Below are positions 55,646 to 64,000 of a stretch of 64,000 nucleotides of DNA, piece by piece (position 1 is the first letter of the stretch; the number at the start of each line of letters is the position of its first letter). A program made the translations under genes and the position numbers. This DNA comes from Erythroxylum novogranatense. Its lineage: Eukaryota > Streptophyta > Magnoliopsida > Malpighiales > Erythroxylaceae. The DNA lies in the NCBI GenBank assembly GCA_029891385.1, contig CM057233.1, forward strand, positions 33,524,540 to 33,588,539, read 5' to 3'. The notes below the pieces were generated by a model, which saw only the letters and a program-made list of their open reading frames with translations, was not told the DNA's origin and did not search any database.

Positions 55646-58600
55646 AAAAACTTGATTCACCAGCTCCCCACTTTCCATGGAATGAAGAATGAAAACCCAC
55701 ACAATCACTTGAAGGAATTCTATGGTGTATGCTCAAGTATGAAGCCGTCGGGTGTAGCGGAAGAGCATGTTAAATTGAGGGCGTTCCCGTTCACACTAAA
55801 GGACGCTACTAAAGAATGGTTGCTCAACCTGCCACTTGGTTCAATAACGACATGGCATGCCATGGTTCGAGCATTCTTGGATAAGTATTTTCCTGCTTCA
55901 AGAGTAGTAGTGATACGCAGGGAGATTTGTGGGATTAAACAAAAAATTGGAGAAAGCCTATATGATTATTGGGAGAGATTCAAAAGGTTATGTGCAGCTT
56001 GCCCACAACATGGGATGTCCGAACAATCCCTACTCCAATACTTCTATGAAGGGATGGTGGACATGGAAAGGAAGATGGTTGATGCGGCTAGCGGAGGAGC
56101 TCTTGTTAATAAAACCCCCGCCCAAGCTAGAGATATCATATCTACCATGGCAGCAAATTCACAGCAATTTGGACAAATCGAAGAACCATCTAGGAAGCTC
56201 TATCAGGTAAGTGATTTTTCCATTGAGACTAAACTTAATGAATTAACTTCCTTGGTCAAAACTTTGGCTGCAGGGCATAATAAACGTGCGAGTGCGTGTG
56301 AGGTGTGTATTTCTTATGACCATCCAACTGAAATGTTCCCAATATGGCAAGATGATCAAGAGCAAGTTAACGCTATGGGAGGTTACCCTGGGCAGCCTCG
56401 AAGACCAATGGATCCATTTTCCAACACTTTCAATGAAGGTTGGAAAAATCACCCTAATTTCAGCTATGGAAACAAGAATCAAAATTTCCAACAATATCAT
56501 AATTTCCAACAAGCTAGACCACCTCCCCAACAAGCCTCATCTTCAAGAGAGTCTCTAGAAGATATCGTTAAATTGCTTGCCATATTTCAGAAACAATCAG
56601 AAATAGGCATGCATGAATTTCAGCAGGAGACGAGGAAAGGCATGCAAAATATGGAGAAGCAAATCAACCAGCTTGCCTCCTCTTTGAGCAGATTAGAGAC
56701 ACAAGGAAAGCTTCCATCTCAAACTGTTGTTAACCCTAAGGAGAACGCAAGTGCTATCACTTTACGAAGTGGTAAGGAGCTGGACACGACAGTCCCAAAA
56801 AAGGGCAGCAGTGGATCGAAGAAAGAGGTTGAAAAAGAAGTGGAAATTCTGCAAAAAGAAACACCCAACCAAGCTGGAGTGCAACAGCCCCAGCCATTCG
56901 TAGTTCAGCCCCCTTTTCCTGAGAGATTAGCAAAGACGAAAAAAGAAAAAGAAGAGAAGGACATATTGGAGACTTTTCGCAAGGTGGAGGTAAATATCCC
57001 GTTTCTTGATGCTATTAAGCAAATACCTCGTTATGCAAAGTTTCTTAAAGAACTTTGTACCAACAAGAGAAAGCTAGATAGTGTAGAGAAAGTGGAGATG
57101 ACTGAAAATTGTTCAGCCATGATACAAAGAAATTTTCCACAAAAATGCAAAGACCAAGGTATGTTTGCTATCCCTTGTACCATTGGCAATGTAAGGATTA
57201 AGAGAGCTATGTGTGAATTGGGTGCATCTATAAATGTCATGCCATTATCCATTTATACATCCTTCAAGGGCAGCCCCTTGAAGAAGACGCGCATCATAAT
57301 TCAATTGGCGGACAGATCTATAGTTTACCCCGTAGGGTTGTTTGAAGATGTTTTGGTTCAAGTCGGTGAGTTAATCTTTCCTGCTGATTTTTATGTACTT
57401 AATATGGAGGACGATAAATCTTCTACTTCTGCTGATTTGTTACTTGGGAGACCTTTCCTTCGCACCGCAAGGACAAAAATTGATGCCTATGAAGGAACGT
57501 TAACCATGGAGTTTGATGGTGAGGTAGTTCAATTTAATGTTTATGAGGCCATGAAATATCCTTGCGACGTTTCTAGTGTTTGTGGTATTGATGTTAATAA
57601 CTCCTTGGCTCAAGAGGTGTTCGAATTAGATGCTACTGATGATCTTAATTTGGTCCTTTGCAGGAGTTTGAATTCAGACAGCATTAAGGAGCATAAGGAG
57701 ATGATGCTAATTGATGAGAGTTTGCAAGAAATTGCAGAAAAATTAAATGTGGATCAGTTGTTGTATGCTCGCCCTAGCCGAGTTAAATTTCCTTGTACGA
57801 ATGAGAAACTTTTACCTTCTGTTTTGCAGGCCCCTAAGCTAGAATTAAAGCCATTGCCCAGTCATTTAAAATATGCATATTTGGGGGATGGAGATACATT
57901 GCCCATAGTCATCTCCAACAAGCTTGGCAAGGCTGAAGAAGAAAAGGCAATTCAGGAAATCAGGAAGTATAGAGAGGCTATCAGGTGGACAATAGCCGAC
58001 ATTAAAGGACTAAGCCCGTCGATTTGTATGCACAAGATTCTTTTGGAGGAGGGCAGCAAGCCTAGCAAAGAAGCTCAAAGGCGCTTAAATTCGCCTATGA
58101 TGGAGGTTGTGAAGAAAGAAATATTGAAACTATTAGATGCCGGGATCATATACCCGATTTTCGATAGTAAGTGGGTGAGTCCAGTGCAAGTCGTACCCAA
58201 GAAGATAGGGATCACTGTTGTTGAGACTGATCAAGGAGAGCTAGTGCCGACAAGAGTTCAGAATGGTTGGAGAGTTTGTATAGACTATAGGAAATTAAAT
58301 GCGGCAACTAGAAAGGACCATTTTCCTCTCCCTTTTATTGATCAAATGTTAGAAAGATTAGCTGGACGTTCTCACTATTGTTGTCTTGATGGTTTTTCAG
58401 GTTTCTTTCAGATTCCGGTGGCAGCTGAGGACCAAGAGAAGACGACTTTCACTTGCCCTTTCGGCACTTTTGCATATCGGCGAATGCCATTCGGACTTTG
58501 CAATGCCCCAGCCACATTCCAAAGATGTATGGTTAGTATATTTTCAGATTATGTGGAGGATATCTTAGAAGTATTCATGGAAGATTTTACCGTCCATGGT

Positions 58601-60154
58601 AATACCTTTGATGAATGTCTAACTAACCTTACAAAAGTGTTAGAAAGGTGTATAGAGTCTAATCTTGTCCTAAATTATGAGAAATGTCATTTCATGGTGG
58701 ATAAAGGTTTGATTTTAGGTCATATTGTCTCATCTAAAGGTATCAAGGTTGATAAAGCTAAAATTGACGTGAATAAATCCTTACCATATCCTACTAGTAT
58801 ACGAGAAATTCGTTCTTTTCTCGGCCATACAGGTTTTTACAGACGATTTATTAAGGATTTCTCGAAGATCACTCAACCACTTTGCAAACTGTTGCAAAAA
58901 GACATGCCTTTTGAGTTTGACGAAGAGTGTAAGGAAGCTTTTGACAATCTGAAAGAGGAGCTGATTTCTGCACCAATAGTCCAACCACCGAACTGGAATT
59001 ACCTTTTCGAGATCATGTGTGATGCGAGTAATTATGCCGTTGGGGCTGTCCTTGGACAGCGTATTGAGAAGAATCCTCATGTCATATACTATGCCTCGAG
59101 GACATTGGACAATGCACAATGTAACTATTCCACCACGGAGAAAGAACTTTTAGCAATTGTATTTGCATTGGAGAAATTTAGGTCATACTTGTTGGGAACT
59201 AAAGTAATAGTTTTCTCCGACCATGCAGCCTTGAAGTACTTGCTTAAGAAAAAGGAGTCAAAGCCTCGCTTGATTCGTTGGATCCTTTTACTTCAAGAAT
59301 TTGATATGGAAATAAGAGATAAAAAGGGGTCTGAGAATCTAGTGGCTGATCATCTCAGCCGGTTGACGTTGAATGAGAAGTCGTCACCATTGGACGACGA
59401 TTTCCCAGATGAGCAACTTCTTGGCGTACAAAGAATTACTCCATGGTACGCTGATATAGTGAATTATTTGGTTGCCGGTACATTGCCAGACAATCTGACC
59501 AGAGGTGAAATAGAGAAGATCAAGAGGGATGCCAAATACTACATATGGGATGATCCTTACTTATGGAAGTTTTGCTCTGACCAGATTATTAGAAGATGTG
59601 TAATGGAAGTGGAAAGTCCATCCATACTGAAATTCTGTCATTCTGCAGCATGTGGAGGACATTTTGGTCCTCAAAGGACAGCTCGCAAAGTGTTGGAGTG
59701 CGGTCTGTTCTGGCCGTCATTGTTCAAGGATTCATATAGGTTTTGTAAATCTTGTGCGAATTGTCAGAAAACAGGTAGCTTGGGTCGTAGGGATCAAATG
59801 CCTCTTACTTATATTTTGATATGTGAGATATTCGATGTGTGGGGGATTGATTTCATGGGACCGTTTACGTCATCTTTCGGAAACACATACATATTACTGG
59901 CAGTGGATTATGTTTCCAAGTGGGTGGAAGCTAAAGCCACCCGGACTGATGATGCCAAGACAGTGGTGAATTTTGTGAAGAGTCACATTTTTGCGAGGTT
60001 TGGGATTCCAAGAGCGATTATTAGTGATCGAGGTTCTCACTTCTGCAATAAGGTTATGGAGAGTCTCCTTAAGAAATACGATTGTTACATCGTATCTCCA
60101 CAGCCTACCATCCACAAACAAGTGGACAAGCCAAAATTTCAAATAGAGAAGTGA
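55610..60154 (+). pseudogene. Athila-type gypsy gag-pol, 1514 codons open, active sites altered
   Basis: The first 13 residues come from LINE sequence in another frame; gag similarity starts at LIHQLPTFHG. Domains in order: gag (about 15-200), zinc knuckle at 230-243 with C230, C233 and H238 but F243 where the last Cys should be, protease near 530-640 with MCELGAS (E536 where the family has the catalytic D of CDLGAS), reverse transcriptase near 850-1050 with VFMEDF (E991 where FMDD is usual), RNase H with D, E and D present, integrase zinc-binding H-H-C-C, D1414 and D1473. It ends by frameshift within the integrase core. The order and sequence are those of Athila/Cyclops gypsy elements. The long frame suggests recent or constrained sequence, but the enzymes are probably inactive. 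Confidence 0.93.
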
Positions 60155-60738
60155 AATCTATACTTGAGAAGACTGTGAATCCTAACAGAAAAGACTGGAG
60201 TACTAAGCTAGAGGATGCTCTATGGGCTTACAGGACAGCATATAAGACTCCGATTGGGATGTCGCCATATCGCTTAGGATATGGCAAACCATGTCATTTG
60301 CCAGTCGAAATAGAGCATCGAGCATTCTGGGCAATTAAGCATTGCAACATGAAGTTGGAAGCAGCTGGAGAGCAAAGGAAATTGCAATTGCAAGACCTGG
60401 AAGAAATCCGGAATGAGGCCTATGAAAGTTCAAAAATTTACAAAGAGAAGACCAAAGCTTTCCATGATGGCATGATATCCAGGAAAAATTTTAAAATCGA
60501 TCAAAAAGTTTTGCTTTTCAGTTCTAAATTAAAATTATTTCCTGGAAAATTAAGGTCCCGATGGATGGGACCTTTTGTTGTTATTAATGTTTATGCTCAT
60601 GGTGCAGTGGAGATACAAAGTCTGGAAACCAAAAAAATTTTCAAGGTCAATGGGCATCGATTGAAGCCGTTCTATGAAAGTTTCAAGAATGCTAGGACAG
60701 AGAATATGGAGCTTGAAGAACCGAACGAGTCTGTCTAG
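60082..60738 (+). pseudogene. Athila integrase C-terminal part
   Basis: Continues gag-pol in another frame after a small indel at about 60076-60090. YHPQTSGQ is followed by AKISNRE: the family has glutamate where K is found (60133-60135), the third residue of the D-D-E triad. The rest is a typical integrase tail ([54 protein letters not shown]). Ends at a stop at 60738. Confidence 0.92.
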
Positions 60739-61778
60739 AGACTCAGAAACGTCAAGCCTAGGACGTTAAACAAGGCGCTCTCTGGGAGGCAACCTAGACA
60801 GGCTTGCCCAAGCCTAACTTTATCGCTTTACTCTATTTTAATTTTTATTTTTTAGTATTCTTATTTCAAATAGTGTCATCGTCCTCCTTATGATCTGTCA
60901 ATTTCTGGAAAAGGGTGAGCTTTAAAGAAAGAAGGTCTTTCATGGTTTTAATGGTAGTAAAAAAAAAAATACGTCATGGTAAAACAAAACAAAAGGGATT
61001 TGTCTTTGTTATTTCTTTATTAGAGTGGAGTCTTTATTTACAAAGGGCAAAGAGAGTACTGTGCTGTCTTTTATTAAAATGCTAACTTACTTTACTTTTT
61101 ACAGCAGGTAAAACCCACTTACCATCTCCTCTAGGGTTTCCAAACCAACATCTTTCTCCAACTTTCTCCAACACCCCTAAGCCGCCACCCTCCCTCACTC
61201 ATCACCGTCTCCACCGTGCCCATTCACCATGACCGAACATCACCCACACTCGACGCCTCTCTCACCCACCAACACTACCTCAATTGAAACCTCCACCGAC
61301 ACTGCACCGCTTCCATCGCCAACCCTCCACGCTGTTGGCTCCCTCGAGAATTCGAACCACTTCTAATTTTCGTCTGATTTTTGTCTACCAGCATAAAGGT
61401 TCGTGTTCTCCCCTATTGATTCTTCTAACCAGGTTAGTCTTCAACTAATCCCCTTGGTTCCTCTCTTCGATTTTGCGTGGGTAATCATTTTCGTGTTTCC
61501 CTAATTTGATGCGTTAATTGCCTGATGGGTAATTGTTTTGTGAGTCCAATTGCAAAAAATGTCGTTATTCATGCAAAATTTCAGATCCATTTTGTTAAAC
61601 CCATACGGCATTGCTAGAATTAGATATTTGGGATGTTGCTGATTACTGGTTGATATTGACACTTTGGGCAATTGTAATTCCGATTAATTGACATTACGTG
61701 TTTTACTGGTGTTGTTGGTTGGTACGTTGTTTCGTTGCTCTTTATTTTTTGTAGGTAACCACACTTGCTCCCCGATCA

Positions 61779-61873
61779 TGGTTCGAACAAGAACTACCCC
61801 CAACCCATCACCTATGACACCAACCTATAGACAGCCACCACAACCAAAGAACCCCAAACGGAAGAAGGAATAG
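61779..61873 (+). pseudogene. Start of a truncated env-position gene
   Basis: 31-codon frame MVRTRTT...PKRKKE, basic and proline-rich, immediately downstream of an acceptor-like TTTTTTGTAG. Athila relatives often carry a longer gene starting M-x-R-T-R here. What follows after the stop is not readable as protein. Confidence 0.45.
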
Positions 61874-61979
61874 CCACATATTGCTGCTGCTATGACCACA
61901 AAACAGGGTAGTACTTCTTCACCCTCTCTTTTTACTTTTACTTGATAACGACCCTCCCATTTGATTGATTGTGTTGTTC

Positions 61980-62017
61980 CACATTGAGGACAATGTGAGG
62001 AGTAAGTGTGGGGAGGT
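61980..62017 (+). promoter_or_regulatory. Hairpin plus polypurine-like tract, copy 1
   Basis: CACATTG-AGGA-CAATGTG forms a 7-bp stem with an AGGA loop, followed by AGTAAGTGTGGGGAGGT. It has the same layout as the unit at 63663-63700 but no LTR follows, so it is an internal or secondary tract. Confidence 0.75.
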
Positions 62018-63016
62018 GTCCGATTTTGGGAGTGTTTAACTTGCTGCTGCCATGTTACTTGTCTGCTCCGAAGTCCAATATTGTCAAGTTTTTACGCTTG
62101 AAGTTATGGCATTTGATAAGATTTTTGTGTGTTTCTGCTGCTGCCATGTGCTTAATTCCTGGTATAAAACTTGACTTTTGAAAATGTGATTTTTAAGTTA
62201 GGAAGTTTAGACACTTATCCCATGATATTTTGAGTAAAAAATAAAAGGAATTTTGATGATATGAACTGATTTTGGGACTGCTCAATGGGGTTTATCATGT
62301 CTTTAAAAATGATTTGAAACTCTTAGAAAGTCTAGAGAGGAGGACTTTGCTATTGTTACTTGGTTTGACTGTTGTGAGAACTTTAGCTGATAAGACCTAG
62401 TGAATGGAAACTAGAACTTGAAATTGACCGTCATAGCACTCATGAGTCTTAATTTAAACTGTTTACACTTTGAATTCTCAAAAGGGTTTTCAAAACTTAG
62501 TTTCCTTCGATAGGTGTTTTTTAGAGCAATTTTCAAAGCCAAAAAATTTGGGATAGCTTCTGAACACTAGAACTCTTTTCTACATTCCCTCGAGGCGAAA
62601 TCCTAGGCGAGTCTCAACCTTGGACATGATTTAGGCATTTTTTGGCCGAGTCATTAATCCTCTTATATTTTTCCCACCTTTACATTACCATTCTCTCACC
62701 CCTTCTAGCCTGCGAAGTATGCTAAATGCGTACTTTAATTTTTCTTTCATAGCCCACAATATAACCATATACACCAAAAGCCTTTAGACTACCACTCTTC
62801 TTGCAAGAAAATAGTCTTCTAAATTAATTGTTGAGCACATGCACTTGTTAATAGTTAGGAGTTGATACAATTACATTTTATTTAACGTCTTAAATTAGAG
62901 TCTAGTTCTTAGTTTTTGGGAGTAAAGGGTTCTTGGGACTTACGTGTTTAATTTTTATTGGGTTTGAGGTTGGATGTAAATAGCTTTGTGATGTTTTAGT
63001 TTTCCTTAAAAAGGTT

Positions 63017-63117
63017 CGAAAAAAAAGAAAAAAAAAGAAGAAAAAAAGAAGAAAAAAAGAAAAGAAAAACAGAGAAAAAAATTCAAAAAAAAAGGAAGAA
63101 AAGAAAGAAAAAAAAGG
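63017..63117 (+). repeat. A/G-rich low-complexity tract
   Basis: About 100 bp of A with scattered G. Such tracts are common upstream of the 3' LTR in Athila relatives. The opposite-strand frame of F and S residues is not a gene. Confidence 0.9.
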
Positions 63118-63662
63118 GGGTGGAAAAGCGTACGGAATGTTCAAAGTTGTTGTTAGTGTTTTATTTTGAGTAACATTTGACGTCATCTGGGTATCAAGGG
63201 CAGTTAGGTCATGCATTGCTCCGTTCAGGTTATGTGCTGAACACTTATTTTCTTGTATCTCTTGAGCCTTATATTATCCTGTCTTTTGTAACCATTACCC
63301 TAGCCTAACCCAAGTAAAGACCTTTTGATCCTTTGTTGAGATTTCACCTACATTAGTGGAGAGGGAGTTTAGAAGAGAGCCTGCGGTGTTCACTATTTTG
63401 TTTTAATGAAGCTATGAAAATGTTTTTACACGCTTTGTTAATTGCTCGATAAAATGCCTATTGATTCGAACTTCGAAGGTGTTCGTGCGTGTTTTATGAA
63501 TTCTTAGTGTAACCTTTTCAATTGAGTTCATGATGACGGAATGATATCGATGGTTTAGTTTCCAATTGCGAAGTTGAGTTGTCTGCTATTTTTGCATATG
63601 TTGGATTGAGTTTCATGATGAAGTGGTGGTCTCCTAAATAGGTTGATTTTGAGTTTTGAGTC

Positions 63663-63700
63663 ATGCTTGAGGACAAGCATGGGATAAGTGTAGGGAAATT
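63663..63700 (+). promoter_or_regulatory. Hairpin plus polypurine tract at the 3' LTR, copy 2
   Basis: ATGCTTG-AGGA-CAAGCAT (7-bp stem, AGGA loop) followed by AAGTGTAGGGAAATT and then TGATAGCTTG, the start of the LTR. This is the primer tract for second-strand synthesis. Confidence 0.8.
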
Positions 63701-64000
63701 TGATAGCTTGCAAATTCAACATGTTTTTGGTCCTTTATCCTTTGCTTATTTGAACCTTATTATGTTTAATTATGAGATTCTACTTAGTTTTTCTCACTTT
63801 AATTGAAGGGAAATAAATCAATTGCTAAGCTATAGCCATAGAGAGGAGACACGTGACATACAGCAGTGGACCAATAAATGCAAGGAAATTAAATGGGCAG
63901 CTGATTGGTCCATCAATGCACAACAACAATAGAAAAAAAATGAAATCAACAGAGGCAATTAAAGAGAGGCGCAAGCATGATGAAAAGCAACGTTGAGTGG
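63701..64000 (+). mobile_element. 3' LTR of the Athila element, cut by window end
   Basis: TGATAGCTTGCAAATTC follows the polypurine tract, fitting the TGATA start of Athila LTRs. No second copy is in the window, since the element's 5' end is missing at the LINE junction. Confidence 0.75.

Larger units (their letters stand above)
60739..63700 (+). mobile_element. Athila post-pol region (non-coding plus remnant of extra gene)
   Basis: Begins with GCGCTCTCTGGGAGGCAACCTA (about 60776-60797), a block long known to follow pol in Athila elements. A leader-like CT-rich stretch (61130-61400) follows, then a possible acceptor TTTTTTGTAG at 61755 and a short frame beginning MVRTRTTPNPSPMTPTYRQ (61779) that ends after about 31 codons, where other Athila elements have an env-position gene. 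Two hairpin plus polypurine units lie at 61980-62017 and 63663-63700, and a purine tract at 63017-63117. Confidence 0.7.

Noticed and set aside
55610..60738. Endogenous plant pararetrovirus (caulimovirus) insertion
   Set aside because: The domain order includes an integrase and a polypurine tract followed by an LTR, and the gag type is Athila; no movement-protein region is seen.
61688..61777. Hydrophobic N-terminal extension of the 61-residue frame, looking like a signal peptide
   Set aside because: It lies upstream of an acceptor-like TTTTTTGTAG and is probably intronic; the relative's gene start fits MVRTRTT at 61779.

Overview
The window is intergenic plant nuclear DNA, almost certainly from a eudicot. 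It is AT-rich and consists mostly of LTR retrotransposons inserted into one another. The plant assignment rests on Ty1/copia, Ty3/gypsy (chromodomain and Athila types) and L1-like LINE sequences, on GT-AG introns, and on one reticulon-like host gene. I cannot name the species. No rRNA, tRNA, CRISPR or organelle feature was seen.

Layout, left to right. 1-1755: an LTR on the minus strand, cut by the window edge, with a 15-bp minisatellite. About 3.4-7.4 kb, then 38785-38923 and 48937-49560: pieces of one old LTR (called LTR5) split by later insertions. 3827-6962: solo LTR4 (target duplication ATCAT). 7381-38784: one decayed minus-strand gypsy element with duplication TAATA on both sides. It was opened by solo LTR2 (13819-20930, ATAAA), which itself holds solo LTR1 (14823-17455, AAACA), by solo LTR3 (21517-25844, TCAGT/TCAAT), and by a Sirevirus-type copia element (28815-38042) inserted in its 5' LTR. 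38924-48931: a chromodomain gypsy element with both LTRs, broken in every gene. 49890-51448: a small copia-type element with a gag gene and no pol. 51522-52856: a five-exon reticulon-like gene on the minus strand, the only intact host gene found. 54603-55645: a decayed LINE ORF1 joined directly to a 5'-truncated Athila-type gypsy element that runs to the window end (3' LTR from 63701).

The mobile elements look dead by stops, frameshifts or active-site changes. Most one-base mismatches in the target duplications are C/T or G/A, as expected for long-methylated DNA.

The strongest candidate for something undescribed is an architecture repeated in nearly all the long gypsy LTRs: a TATA box, a leader of roughly 240-320 nt, a strong splice donor (GTAAG), an intron of about 1 kb (or two introns around a 67-68 nt mini-exon), and a pyrimidine-rich acceptor. 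Positions and intron lengths agree between strongly diverged LTRs. Added to this are family-specific arrays of CpG palindromes, 185-200 bp tandem cassettes inside LTRs, and a twice-repeated hairpin plus polypurine tract with covarying stems in the Athila element.
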